Of a stretch of DNA of 64,000 nt, positions 1 to 9,570 are shown piece after piece. Below the pieces are notes generated by a model. It was not told the DNA's origin, searched no databases, and saw only the letters and a list, made by a program, of their open reading frames with translations. Where the stretch lies: assembly GCA_015295805.1 (NCBI GenBank), contig DVEF01000015.1, forward strand, positions 1 to 64,000. Reading direction: 5' to 3'. This DNA is from Geminocystis sp. M7585_C2015_104. GTDB lineage: Bacteria > Cyanobacteriota > Cyanobacteriia > Cyanobacteriales > Cyanobacteriaceae. How positions within the stretch are numbered: the first letter of the stretch is position 1; every line of letters begins with the position of its first letter. The position numbers and the translations under genes are program-made.

Positions 1-90
1 TATGATGTATGGGAGGATGAGGAGGAATATCGTCCTGAAAAGGTGAATATCCCCCGGAAACAAAAAATGCCTGAATATGAGGAGGGTTAA
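1..90 (+). CDS. C-terminal end of an unidentified protein (cut by window edge)
   Basis: Frame 1 is open from the first base and stops with TAA at 88-90, giving about 29 residues. The tail is very acidic at first (run of D and E) and then contains several lysines and prolines. The next gene starts 11 bases after this stop, so the two may be co-transcribed. Too little is visible to name a family. It could be chance, but the composition looks like a normal acidic C-terminus and no other gene occupies these bases. Confidence 0.5.
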   Translation, partial: YDVWEDEEEYRPEKVNIPRKQKMPEYEEG

Positions 91-101
91 GCCAAATACA
101 G

Positions 102-983
102 ATGACGACACATCTGGCAATGGCCTTTTATACATGGAAGGGCCTCCGGGTAGCCTATCGCTGTTGTCTTCCCGCCAATCCCACCAGTAGGGCAGTGGTT
201 TTTGTTCACGGTTTTGGGGCTAATAGTGGTCATTGGCGTCATAACCTCCCTGTAATAGGCAAACACTATAACAGTTATGCCCTTGACCTTCTGGGATTTG
301 GAGCCTCTGACAAACCCAGTCCCCGTCTTATTCCATATACATTTGAAACTTGGGGCAAACAGCTGGGAGATTTTTGTAGGGAAGTGGTGCAACAGCCCGT
401 CATCCTGGTGGCCAATTCCATAGGCTGTATAGTGGCAATGCAGACGGCAGTATTCTATCCCCAATTGGTTTTGAATATTGCCGCCTTTAATTGTTCACTA
501 CGTCTGTTACACGAGCGTAAACGAAAAACCCTCCCCTGGTATAAGAATTGGGGGGCCCTTGTTTTACAGAGGCTACTGAGGAACCGTTGGCTGGGGAGCT
601 ACTTTTATCACTTCCTTGCCCGCAAGGAGGTTATTAGGGAACTCCTACTGCAGGCATATCAAGAAAAGAGGGCAGTGGATGAGGAGTTAGTAGAGCTGAT
701 CTATCAGCCTTCTCAATCTCCGGGGGCCATGGATGTCTTTCTGGCCTTTATCAATTATTCTACTGGCCCTATACCAGAGGAGCTCCTTCCCATTCTACCC
801 TGTCCTATTACTTTTTTTTGGGGGAGTCTAGATCCATGGGAGCCAGTACATTTGGGCAGAAAACTGGCAGAATACCCCTGTGTAAAGGATTTTATCGAAT
901 TGGAAGGGTTGGGTCACTGTCCCCACGATGAGGCGCCTCAGGTTGTCAATCCCCTCCTTTTAGAATGGTTGGCTAAAATCTAG
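102..983 (+). CDS. Alpha/beta-fold hydrolase
   Basis: A 293-residue protein with the layout of the alpha/beta hydrolase superfamily. The oxyanion-hole strand VFVHGFGANSGHWR lies near residue 33. The nucleophile elbow reads ANSIGC near residue 105, with Ser as nucleophile in a slightly altered GxSxG. A late acid is in WGSLDPWEP, and the catalytic His is in GLGHCPHDE near the C-terminus. Many cyanobacterial homologues are annotated only as hydrolases, and the substrate cannot be read from sequence. An internal ATG at 120 is an alternative start. The gene converges on minC with a 4-base overlap at the stops. Confidence 0.85.
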   Translation: MTTHLAMAFYTWKGLRVAYRCCLPANPTSRAVVFVHGFGANSGHWRHNLPVIGKHYNSYALDLLGFGASDKPSPRLIPYTFETWGKQLGDFCREVVQQPVILVANSIGCIVAMQTAVFYPQLVLNIAAFNCSLRLLHERKRKTLPWYKNWGALVLQRLLRNRWLGSYFYHFLARKEVIRELLLQAYQEKRAVDEELVELIYQPSQSPGAMDVFLAFINYSTGPIPEELLPILPCPITFFWGSLDPWEPVHLGRKLAEYPCVKDFIELEGLGHCPHDEAPQVVNPLLLEWLAKI

Positions 984-1816
984 GGGCTATGAGAGGTTGT
1001 AGGGAAAGTGGCTTGTCTCTCCCTCCCAACCACCCAGTATTGGGAGGAGGGGAGATACTCATAGCTGCGATAAAATAGTTCAGCGGCACAGATTCTTATC
1101 CCTTCCGAACTAATATAGGCCACTTCTGGCACGGGATGGGGAGGGAGGGAGGAAGGGGCCCTGGCTACTAATCCGGCAATCCTCAACTGGGTGGGTTGCA
1201 TTTTCAATGCCATGATTACTGCCTGACGATTGCCATTAGCCCCGGCATGGGCTATTCCCCGTAATACTCCCCAAATTAAAACATCTCCCCCTGCCACAAT
1301 TGTCGCACCCGGATTTAAGTCTCCCACCACCACTACACTCCCTGGATGGCAAATTTCCACCCCCGAACGAATGGTTGTTTTCAGGTACAATGGTTCCGAT
1401 AGTTCTTGACTTGTTTCCTTTGGTTCTTCCATAATATCTTGTATTACGGAGTAGCCGCTACTGGCCGCCGCTACTGCTGTTTGTCTCCTCTTTGTAATTA
1501 CTAGCTCCAGTTCCAGTCCCACCTGTTCTAGTATAGTTTTTAACTCATTCAATTGTCGCCTGTCCAACAGACGTCCCTGGGTTTGTAGTTGGGTTTTTGT
1601 ACCGGGTTGCCATGACTTTTCTATTTTTTGTAGTCTATACTTGAAGTCGTCTATTATTTTCTGCCATGTCTCATTTTCTCCCCCCTCTGTTGTTGCCGGC
1701 AGTGTTACCTCTACTATTTTGCCCTTCCTGGTTAGGTTTATTTGTTCTTTTATTGTCGGCTCGACTTTCCCTTTTTTCTCTTCATTATTCCCCTGAATAT
1801 TTTGCTGCTCCATCAT
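980..1816 (-). CDS. minC: Septum site-determining protein MinC
   Basis: MinC inhibits FtsZ polymerisation, so that with MinD and MinE the division ring forms at mid-cell. The 278-residue protein has a variable N-terminal half and a recognisable MinC C-terminal beta-helix domain from about residue 150. Key stretches are VVVVGDLNPGATIVAGGDV and IWGVLRGIAHAGANGN, followed by AYISSEGIRICAAELF. Two ATGs stand in tandem at the start, and the first is used here. In many cyanobacteria minC is followed by minD and minE. Here the downstream neighbour is an opposite-strand hydrolase, so minD and minE are not in this window. Confidence 0.93.
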   Translation of the reverse strand: MMEQQNIQGNNEEKKGKVEPTIKEQINLTRKGKIVEVTLPATTEGGENETWQKIIDDFKYRLQKIEKSWQPGTKTQLQTQGRLLDRRQLNELKTILEQVGLELELVITKRRQTAVAAASSGYSVIQDIMEEPKETSQELSEPLYLKTTIRSGVEICHPGSVVVVGDLNPGATIVAGGDVLIWGVLRGIAHAGANGNRQAVIMALKMQPTQLRIAGLVARAPSSLPPHPVPEVAYISSEGIRICAAELFYRSYEYLPSSQYWVVGRERQATFPTTSHSP

Positions 1817-1888
1817 GATGTCTTATCAAATACGCTCCTATTGGCCCGGTTATATTTATTATAGTTTTTCTCAGGTAAATCCTTTGTA

Positions 1889-2296
1889 TCACTCAAAAAG
1901 GTCCAGGGGAAAATAACCATAAGTGCCCACAATAGCCTCATTTTCCCTGGAAAAAATTGTGAGCAGCACCCCCCGATAATTTTCCGGATATGATTCCCAG
2001 TAGTAGTTTTTTTTCTCGGTGCTAAACTTCATGTAGACTCCACTATTTATCTCCCTTGTCTTCTCAATTTTAACTTCAAAATCACTGCCAAAAGCCCTCA
2101 AATAGGAATTCAAACTCCTCACTGCCTCTTCGATGTTGTCGGCACAAATACCGAAGTTTTGGGCGTCAGAAAGACTTACAATTAGTTTTAATGCCTCTTG
2201 TAATTGTTTTTTCTCCTCTTGGGAATTTATAACTTTAACCTGGGAACAACTATAACTTTTTAATAGAGACAAAGACTCTGCCAAAAACCTCTCCAT
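1889..2296 (-). CDS. DUF1824 family protein
   Basis: A small soluble protein resembling the cyanobacterial/plastid DUF1824 family. Typical features are an N-terminal LKSYSC stretch, then a helix containing LKLIVSLSDAQNFGICADN and a C-terminal beta-rich part. The function of the family is unknown to me. The ATG at 2296 gives 135 residues. An upstream in-frame TTG at 2323 would add nine residues and has an AGGA about 10 bases before it, so the true start is open. The gene lies between minC and the helicase gene, all on the minus strand, with gaps of 72 and 120 bases. Confidence 0.7.
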   Translation of the reverse strand: MERFLAESLSLLKSYSCSQVKVINSQEEKKQLQEALKLIVSLSDAQNFGICADNIEEAVRSLNSYLRAFGSDFEVKIEKTREINSGVYMKFSTEKKNYYWESYPENYRGVLLTIFSRENEAIVGTYGYFPLDLFE

Positions 2297-2416
2297 GGAA
2301 TCATCAATAACAACAAATACCAACTATTTATAATCCTACGTTAGAATATCATGCATCCTGGAAAACTACAAGGGGAAAAACCCCGCTAGCACTTTCTGGT
2401 ATCATGGATTTTAGTT

Positions 2417-3898
2417 TTAATCTTCCCCCTCGATGAGATTGTATATTTTTCCTAGCAGATTGTAGGCTGAGTCGGAGTTTTTTGCCAGCCTAGCAAATTC
2501 CACTAGCCTTGCCAACTCTCTTTTCAGTAGACTCCTTTCTACCGCCCAAGCATCCCTTTCCATCAGTGGGGGCAAGACTATCATATCAAAGATATTGGCC
2601 TCTTTCTTACCAGGATATGGGCGTAAAATCCTCCCCCTTCTTTGAATAAATTGACGGGGATTTGTGCTACTGGCAAGAATTACTGCATTGGCAATCATGG
2701 GAATGTCTACTCCCTCATCCAAACATCTAATGGCTACAATTCCATCCAATTCCCCATCCACTAGTTGCCTTTTAATTCTTTCCCTTTCCTCCGTGGGAGT
2801 TTCAGCAGTGTAAGTATTGACTTTGTAGTTTAATTCCTTGCCCAGAATTTGAGTTACTGCCTCTAGTTGTCTTGTGTTTTGACTGACATTCCCATCCCCA
2901 CAGTAAAACAGAGTAGGTTTCATTTCTCTTCTTTCTCTCATTAAATTTCTTAGGGCTATTAATTTATTTTCTGCTACTGCCACCAGACGCGCCCTTTGCA
3001 ACAATAGACTCCTCAAACGAGGACTATATTCTATGTCTTCTCCATCTGATATAGCCCAGCCTATCTTCTGAGTTATCCTAGCATATTTTATCGCTTCTTC
3101 GTAGGTTAATTCTACCATTATCGGATAGTAGTTGTATTCCACAAGGGCTCCTTTTTTGATGGCCTCACCTATAGTAAACTCGGGTTGTAAAACCTTACCA
3201 AAATAGTCTATTAATAATTCTGTGCCCCCGTCATCAAAATGTCTTTCTGGAGTCGCACTCAAGGCTAGTCTTAACCCAATACTGCTGGGCAAAACACTAA
3301 GAAAACGGGGAGTGCCCAAATTATGGGCTTCGTCACCGACAATCAATGTTTTGGGGTGGAAATAGGGTATTAGAGACTGGAATCTGTCAGTAATAAAAGT
3401 TGAATTAGTGACAATTACTGTAAGGAATTCCTGGAGATTATGGTTTAGTAAATACAGCTGTTGAGTCAGGATATTCTGCCAATCAGATGCATTTTCAAAA
3501 GCCAAAATGGGAAGGAGATTGAATCTTTTTGCCTCCTTTTCCCACTGGGTGACTAGATGACGAAATGGACAAATTATTAGGAGGATTTTTAGGCCGATTC
3601 TCTGGTACAACTCAGTAGCAATAGCAAGGGCAGTAATAGTTTTACCACTGCCAGTAGCCATTTTAAGTGTACCCCTGCCATGATTCTTAAACCAGTTGAT
3701 TATTGCTTCCCGTTGGTAATCTCTTAAAACTAAATCAGGGGGAAACTGGGGAAAACCACTGCTAGAAGAAGGAGAATATCTACTTCTCTTTTCCGCTAAT
3801 GCTAGTCTGTTTCCCCTATTTATTTGTGTTACTAGATTATCCCAATCAATCTGAGAAGGGTGGAAAAGGGGGAAGGATAAAAAACCCTGAGTTGGCAT
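2417..3898 (-). CDS. DEAD/DEAH-box family helicase (superfamily 2)
   Basis: 493 residues with the SF2 helicase motifs in order. These are a Q-like LRDYQREAI near residue 58, Walker A MATGSGKT near 79, the Walker B variant VGDEAHN near 187, motif III LSATPERHFDD near 214 and motif VI QRRGRILRP near 418. The layout resembles the SSL2/type III restriction-like DNA helicase group. There is no accompanying methylase or specificity gene, so it is probably a stand-alone housekeeping or repair helicase rather than part of a restriction system. The exact substrate is not predictable. Confidence 0.85.
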   Translation of the reverse strand: MPTQGFLSFPLFHPSQIDWDNLVTQINRGNRLALAEKRSRYSPSSSSGFPQFPPDLVLRDYQREAIINWFKNHGRGTLKMATGSGKTITALAIATELYQRIGLKILLIICPFRHLVTQWEKEAKRFNLLPILAFENASDWQNILTQQLYLLNHNLQEFLTVIVTNSTFITDRFQSLIPYFHPKTLIVGDEAHNLGTPRFLSVLPSSIGLRLALSATPERHFDDGGTELLIDYFGKVLQPEFTIGEAIKKGALVEYNYYPIMVELTYEEAIKYARITQKIGWAISDGEDIEYSPRLRSLLLQRARLVAVAENKLIALRNLMRERREMKPTLFYCGDGNVSQNTRQLEAVTQILGKELNYKVNTYTAETPTEERERIKRQLVDGELDGIVAIRCLDEGVDIPMIANAVILASSTNPRQFIQRRGRILRPYPGKKEANIFDMIVLPPLMERDAWAVERSLLKRELARLVEFARLAKNSDSAYNLLGKIYNLIEGED

Positions 3899-3958
3899 CT
3901 ACGGGATAGAAGGTTACTCAATCAGTTATTTCTAGTTTAATTGAATTGTGGTAACCCA

Positions 3959-4573
3959 TTAAACCTCGTCAACGTTGGCGTCTAAAAGGGAATTGTAAAT
4001 CACAAGATAGCGTTGAGAGTTAAAGGCAATAATCCCTTTTTTCTGTAATTCCCCCAACAGACGAGTGACGGTGACTCTTGTAGTACCGATAGCACTAGCC
4101 ATCATCTGATGAGTAATTCTCACCGGTATGACAGTGTGGGCATTTGTCTCTTCTTTTTCCCCCAAATATTGGGCAAGTAGTTTTAAAAGTCGTATTAGTT
4201 TATGTTCCACCCTTTTAAGGCTGGCAATAACCAAAAGTTGTTCAGATTGTCTAATTCTAGTTATACTCTCCCGCAAGACTTGTTGACATAAAAGGGGGTT
4301 TTCTAATAATTCTGGCTGGGAAAACCATTGCAGGTAGACTTCAGATAGGGCCCTGGCTTGTAAATTACGTAGATTGGTAAACCAGCTGCCAAAAAAGTTA
4401 CCCGGTTGTGCCCAACCCAATACGGTTTCTTCTCCCCTACGGTTGACACTGTATAATTGGACTATGCCGCGACTTACCTGCCAAACTCCCTGGGGGGGGA
4501 GGGGGATTTCTTCTGCCTTCTCGTAGAAATGCAGTCTCCGGTTGGCCACTGGGAGGGGATGATTTAGTAACAT
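3959..4573 (-). CDS. Crp/Fnr family transcriptional regulator, NtcA-like
   Basis: A 204-residue regulator with an N-terminal cyclic-nucleotide-binding-like beta roll (about residues 10-90), a dimerisation helix and a C-terminal winged helix. The recognition region ITHQMMASAIGTTRVTVTRL is close to the NtcA version, but the sensor domain is divergent and shorter, so this is a paralogue and not NtcA itself. The effector is unknown. It is divergently arranged with the small membrane protein at 4675 across about 100 bases, which suggests that gene, or its own promoter, as a possible target. Confidence 0.85.
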   Translation of the reverse strand: MLLNHPLPVANRRLHFYEKAEEIPLPPQGVWQVSRGIVQLYSVNRRGEETVLGWAQPGNFFGSWFTNLRNLQARALSEVYLQWFSQPELLENPLLCQQVLRESITRIRQSEQLLVIASLKRVEHKLIRLLKLLAQYLGEKEETNAHTVIPVRITHQMMASAIGTTRVTVTRLLGELQKKGIIAFNSQRYLVIYNSLLDANVDEV

Positions 4574-4674
4574 AATAGTTATTGTGACCCTGGCAACGTT
4601 TGTTCACCTCTTAGCCTAGCGAAGGAAAGTTAAGAGAAGGTAATCTACAGTTTAAATTTTGATAGGTTGACCGT

Positions 4675-5118
4675 ATGTGGGAAAAAGACCATGGGGAGGG
4701 GGGCTTGTCTCGTCTCCCAGAAGAGGTGACAGAAGAAGAAATAGAAAAATTACATCGGCTTACTGTTTACGGAAGGTGGGTAGTGGTAATTATCCTGTGG
4801 TTATTGCTAATGCCCCCCAGTCTGTGGAGGCTAAGAGAAACTATTGCCCTATGCCTAGAATATTGTACCTGGTCGGCTATTAGAATAGGCCTAGAATTTC
4901 ACCCCTGGGCCACATTAGGGATTAGCTTTTGTGTAGGAATACTGACGGCTACCCTAGTTTGGCAGAGTTTGAATATTCTAAGGGGTGGCCTCTCTCCAAG
5001 ACAGAAACTGTATCTGACAAAACAAATCCTGAGAATCCGTCGCCGTGGCAGTGGCAAAAGGAGTGCTTTTCTTTTCCCCCTAGAGTCTTGGCTTTATCGC
5101 TACCTGTACAAGAAATAG
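4675..5118 (+). CDS. Conserved small membrane protein, unknown function
   Basis: 147 residues with an acidic N-terminal tail containing EEVTEEEIEKL. Two hydrophobic segments follow: about residues 33-52 (VVVIILWLLLMPPSLW) and about 82-102. The C-terminal tail is strongly basic and contains KQILRIRRRGSGKR. This is a two-pass membrane protein with a positively charged tail that I expect to be cytoplasmic. I do not recognise a named family. The divergent Crp/Fnr regulator shares its upstream region. chlH starts 214 bases downstream on the same strand. Confidence 0.75.
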   Translation: MWEKDHGEGGLSRLPEEVTEEEIEKLHRLTVYGRWVVVIILWLLLMPPSLWRLRETIALCLEYCTWSAIRIGLEFHPWATLGISFCVGILTATLVWQSLNILRGGLSPRQKLYLTKQILRIRRRGSGKRSAFLFPLESWLYRYLYKK

Positions 5119-5332
5119 GGAGAAATATGAAAATTTGTTAAACAACACTGCGGATAACCGTACATATGGACGACTTTATAGGTAAAAGAGCCTATTTTCG
5201 TGGTACAAACTATGTAAGGGGAGGGTCTGTCTCTCTCCTAGGAGCAAGAGTATGGGTTTTATGATGTAAATCCCTACTCCGCCATAATATAAGGGTATTA
5301 TAAAATAAATAAGAGAAGGGAGATAGTAGTAG

Positions 5333-8300
5333 ATGTTTACTTTCGTAAAGTCGGCGATAAGACACATAGCCCCAGAGGAATTACAAGGACGTGCTTTAAT
5401 GAAGGTGGTATATGTGGTATTGGAGTCACAGTACCAAAGTGCAATTACAACGGCAGTAAAGTCTATTAACGCTCATAACCCGAATTTGGCAGTAGAAGTA
5501 AGTGGTTATTTGATTGAGGAGTTAAGAAATACGGAAAACTACGAACAGTTCAAAAAGGACGTATCTCGAGCAAATGTATTTATTGCCTCTTTGATTTTCA
5601 TAGAAGAATTGGCACAGAAGGTAGTGGCGGCAGTGCAGCCCTATCGAGACAAACTGGATGTGATAGTGGTATTTCCCTCCATGCCGGAGGTGATGCGGCT
5701 GAATAAGATGGGCACCTTTAGCATGGCACAGTTGGGGCAAAGCAAAAGCGTCATCGGCGAATTCATGAAGAAAAGTAGACAGAGGGCGGGGGCAGGCTTT
5801 GAGGATGCCATGCTCAAGTTGTTACGCACCCTGCCGACGGTGTTGAAATATCTGCCGGTAGACAAGGCTCAAGATGCCCGTAATTTCATGTTGAGTTTCC
5901 AATACTGGTTGGGAGGATCACCGGAAAACCTGGAAAACTTCTTCTTGATGCTGGCGGATAAGTATGTGTTTACTGGCGAAAAATCACTGGTAAGAAAACT
6001 AGGCTATGCCGAGCCCATAGTATACCCCGAAATGGGGATATGGCATCCTTTAGCCCCCAAAATGTTTGAGAATATCAAGGAGTACCTACAATGGTACAAC
6101 AGTAGGGATGATATCGACGACAGTCTGAAAGAGCCCCTAGCTCCTTGTATAGGGCTGGTGTTACAAAGGACCCACCTGGTAACGGGGGATGATGCCCATT
6201 ATGTGGCCATGGTGCAAGAATTAGAATACCGTGGGGCAAGGGTGATTCCAGTATTTGCGGGAGGGTTGGACTTTTCTAAGCCGGTGGACGAGTACTTCTG
6301 GGATAAACCTGTACAAGGAGTCGAACCTATTCCCATTGTGGACGCTGTAGTATCTTTGACAGGCTTTGCACTGGTAGGAGGGCCAGCAAGACAAGACCAT
6401 CCCAAGGCAATAGAATCTCTAAGAAGACTGAATCGTCCCTACATGGTGGCCTTGCCTCTGGTATTCCAGACTACCGAAGAGTGGGAGGAAAGTGACCTGG
6501 GCCTACACCCCATCCAAGTGGCCCTACAGATTGCCATACCTGAGTTGGATGGTGCCATTGAGCCTATAGTCCTATCAGGAAGAGATGGTGCCACTGGCAG
6601 GGCCATCACTTTACAAGACAGGGTAGAGGCTATTGCCAAAAGGGCTCTAAAATGGGTAAATCTGCGCAAAAAGCCAAAATCCGAGAAGAAAATAGCTATT
6701 ACGGTGTTCAGCTTCCCACCAGACAAGGGGAATGTGGGCACTGCCGCCTATTTGGATGTATTTGGCTCAATTTATGAGGTGCTAAAGGCCTTGAAGGAAA
6801 ATGGCTACAACGTACAGGACTTGCCAGCAAACGCCAAAGAGTTGATGGAGATGATCATCCATGACCCAGAGGCGAAGTATGCAAGCCCACAATTGAATGT
6901 CGCCTACAGGATGAGTGTGGAGGAGTATGAGCGTCTGACTCCCTATTCCCGCCGCTTGGAGGAGAATTGGGGGCCACCACCAGGACATCTCAACAGTGAT
7001 GGGCAAAATCTCCTCATCTATGGAAGACACTTTGGCAATATCTTCATCGGTGTCCAACCTACCTTCGGTTACGAGGGGGATCCAATGAGACTACTGTTTT
7101 CCCGTTCAGCATCCCCCCACCATGGCTTTGCCGCTTACTACACCTATCTGGAGAAGGTATGGGAAGCCGATGCGGTATTGCACTTTGGCACCCATGGCTC
7201 GCTAGAATTCATGCCAGGGAAGCAAATGGGGATGTCAGGGGAGTGTTATCCAGATAGTCTCATAGGCAATATTCCTAACATCTACTACTACGCCGCCAAT
7301 AACCCTAGTGAGGCCACTATTGCTAAACGTCGTAGTTATGCGGCTACCATATCCTACCTGACACCACCGGCGGAGAATGCGGGATTATATAAGGGTTTAG
7401 AGGAATTGAAGGAGTTAATTGGCTCCTATCAGACTCTCAAGAGTGGTAGCAGGGGTATTCAAATTGTAAATACCATCATAGAGAAGGCGCGGCAGTGCAA
7501 CCTGGACAAGGACATACCCGACATTGAGGGGGAAATAGACCCCGCCAACATGTCTGAGGAGGACAGGGATAGAATTGTGGGAGCGGTATACCGTAAGTTA
7601 ATGGAGATTGAATCCCGTCTGTTGCCCTGTGGCTTACATGTGATTGGCAAACCCCCCACCGCCGAAGAGGCTGTTGCTACCCTGGTTAATATCGCCAGTG
7701 TAGATAGGGAGGAGGAGGGAATCGTCTCTCTGCCTAACCTCTTGGCTAAAAGCCTCGGCCGTAACATAGAAGAGATTTACAGTAATGCAGATAAGGGGAT
7801 ACTAGCAGACGTAGAATTGTTACAAAGGTTAACAGAAGCCACCAGGGAGGCAGTAAAAGCCTTTGTGGCAGAGAAAACTAATGAGGAGGGACGAGTATCC
7901 CTAGTCTCCCGTCTCATCAACAGGGGCAAAAAACCAGCAGCCTTGGCCAAATTACACGAACTGGGCTATGTGGTGGACGAAAGGGCCCTTAAACCCCTTT
8001 TAGAATATCTGGAATTCTGCCTAGAGCAAATATGTGCTGATAATGAATTACAATCTCTACTAAAAGCCCTAGACGGGGAATATGTATTGCCGGGCCCCGG
8101 TGGTGACCCGATCCGTAACCCGTCTGTATTACCAACAGGGAGGAACATTCATGCCTTGGATCCCCAAAAAATACCAACTCTGGCGGCGGTAAAATCGGCG
8201 AAAATCGTCGTAGACAGACTTCTAGAGCGTCAAAGACAAGAAAACGGCGGCAGATACCCGGAAACCATTGCCTGTGTGCTGTGGGGCACCGATAACATCA

Positions 8301-9325
8301 AAACTTACGGGGAATCCCTGGCCCAAATCCTATGGATGGTGGGGGTAAAACCAGTACCAGATGCCCTAGGGAGGGTTAACAAACTAGAATTGATACCTCT
8401 GGAGGAATTGGGCAGGCCCCGCATTGATGTAGTGGTAAACTGTTCGGGGGTATTCCGGGACTTGTTTATCAACCAGATGGCCCTTTTGGATCGGGCTATC
8501 AAAATGGCGGCAGAGGCAGATGAACCTCTAGAAATGAATTATGTACGTAAACATGCTCTCCAACAGGCTGCTGAGTTGGGTATCGATTTACGCCAGGCAG
8601 CTACGAGAGTATTCTCAAATGCTTCGGGGTCTTATTCTGCTAATGTAAACCTAGCGGTGGAAAACAGCAGCTGGGAGGATGAACAACAGTTGCGGGAAAT
8701 GTACTTGAACCGCAAGTCCTTCGCCTTCAACTCCGACAATCCTGGCATAATGGTGGAAAACCGGGCTATCTTTGAAAGGGCCTTATCCACCGCTGAGGTA
8801 ACCTTCCAGAATCTGGATTCCTCTGAAATCAGTCTCACCGACGTCTCCCACTACTTCGATGCTGATCCCACCAAGGTAGTGGCCTCCTTACGGCAGGACG
8901 GCAAAAAACCCGCCGCCTATATCGCCGATACCACCACTGCTAATCCAACGGTTCGCACCCTTTCCGAAACCGTCCGTCTGGATGCCCGCACTAAACTCCT
9001 CAACCCTAAATGGTATGAGGGTATGCTTTCCCATGGCTATGAGGGCGTCAGAGAGTTGTCTAAACGTCTTGTTAACACCATGGGTTGGAGTGCCACTGCT
9101 GATGCCGTCGACAACTGGGTTTACGAGGAAACTAACGAGACTTTTATCAAAAACGAGCATATGTGTAAGCGTCTCATGGAATTGAACCCCCATTCCTTCC
9201 GTAAAATCGTCGGCACCCTCCTAGAAGTCCATGGCCGTGGCTACTGGCAAACCTCCCAGGAAAACATCCAACGTCTCCAACAACTCTATCAGGACATTGA
9301 AGACCGTATCGAGGGTGTAGATTAA
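5333..9325 (+). CDS. chlH: Magnesium chelatase subunit H
   Basis: ChlH is the large porphyrin-binding subunit of magnesium chelatase. With ChlI and ChlD it inserts Mg2+ into protoporphyrin IX, the first committed step to chlorophyll. The 1330-residue length is that of the cyanobacterial ChlH family. The N-terminus [12 protein letters not shown] and the segment [19 protein letters not shown] match that family, which fixes the start at 5333. Further CobN/ChlH-like segments include [20 protein letters not shown] and [19 protein letters not shown]. The frame is intact throughout. chlI and chlD are not in the window. A GC-rich hairpin follows the stop directly. Confidence 0.98.
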   Translation: MFTFVKSAIRHIAPEELQGRALMKVVYVVLESQYQSAITTAVKSINAHNPNLAVEVSGYLIEELRNTENYEQFKKDVSRANVFIASLIFIEELAQKVVAAVQPYRDKLDVIVVFPSMPEVMRLNKMGTFSMAQLGQSKSVIGEFMKKSRQRAGAGFEDAMLKLLRTLPTVLKYLPVDKAQDARNFMLSFQYWLGGSPENLENFFLMLADKYVFTGEKSLVRKLGYAEPIVYPEMGIWHPLAPKMFENIKEYLQWYNSRDDIDDSLKEPLAPCIGLVLQRTHLVTGDDAHYVAMVQELEYRGARVIPVFAGGLDFSKPVDEYFWDKPVQGVEPIPIVDAVVSLTGFALVGGPARQDHPKAIESLRRLNRPYMVALPLVFQTTEEWEESDLGLHPIQVALQIAIPELDGAIEPIVLSGRDGATGRAITLQDRVEAIAKRALKWVNLRKKPKSEKKIAITVFSFPPDKGNVGTAAYLDVFGSIYEVLKALKENGYNVQDLPANAKELMEMIIHDPEAKYASPQLNVAYRMSVEEYERLTPYSRRLEENWGPPPGHLNSDGQNLLIYGRHFGNIFIGVQPTFGYEGDPMRLLFSRSASPHHGFAAYYTYLEKVWEADAVLHFGTHGSLEFMPGKQMGMSGECYPDSLIGNIPNIYYYAANNPSEATIAKRRSYAATISYLTPPAENAGLYKGLEELKELIGSYQTLKSGSRGIQIVNTIIEKARQCNLDKDIPDIEGEIDPANMSEEDRDRIVGAVYRKLMEIESRLLPCGLHVIGKPPTAEEAVATLVNIASVDREEEGIVSLPNLLAKSLGRNIEEIYSNADKGILADVELLQRLTEATREAVKAFVAEKTNEEGRVSLVSRLINRGKKPAALAKLHELGYVVDERALKPLLEYLEFCLEQICADNELQSLLKALDGEYVLPGPGGDPIRNPSVLPTGRNIHALDPQKIPTLAAVKSAKIVVDRLLERQRQENGGRYPETIACVLWGTDNIKTYGESLAQILWMVGVKPVPDALGRVNKLELIPLEELGRPRIDVVVNCSGVFRDLFINQMALLDRAIKMAAEADEPLEMNYVRKHALQQAAELGIDLRQAATRVFSNASGSYSANVNLAVENSSWEDEQQLREMYLNRKSFAFNSDNPGIMVENRAIFERALSTAEVTFQNLDSSEISLTDVSHYFDADPTKVVASLRQDGKKPAAYIADTTTANPTVRTLSETVRLDARTKLLNPKWYEGMLSHGYEGVRELSKRLVNTMGWSATADAVDNWVYEETNETFIKNEHMCKRLMELNPHSFRKIVGTLLEVHGRGYWQTSQENIQRLQQLYQDIEDRIEGVD

Positions 9326-9331
9326 TCTTCT

Positions 9332-9353
9332 GGGGGACCCTTTTTGGTCCCCC
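9332..9353 (+). terminator. Hairpin just after chlH, probable terminator
   Basis: GGGGGACC (9332-9339) pairs perfectly with GGTCCCCC (9346-9353) across a six-base loop CTTTTT. It starts seven bases after the chlH stop. There is no U-tract behind it, so it may protect the 3' end rather than terminate by the standard intrinsic mechanism. Confidence 0.5.
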
Positions 9354-9570
9354 CACCCCTCTCTCTTGCTATTTAATCTCAATAAAAATTAGCGTAGCCC
9401 AAGTGTTTCGGCAGTCCCTCCGCCTGCCGCCCCGCTCCCCCTATCCTACCCCCCTGCCCCCCTTTCTGTCAAGGGAAAAATGTAAATTTTTGTGAAGAGA
9501 AGGAGAATGATAATAGCAACACTAAGGGGGATAATAGCAGTAAAAAGGGGAGAAAGGGAAGTAAGAGAGA

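Noticed and set aside
2417..3898. Restriction-modification or defence system around the helicase
   Set aside because: The helicase resembles type III restriction subunits in its motor, but there is no methylase, nuclease or other defence gene beside it.
5176..5367. 63-residue minus-strand frame across the chlH start
   Set aside because: It overlaps the chlH leader and first codons and has no ribosome-binding site or protein-like pattern.
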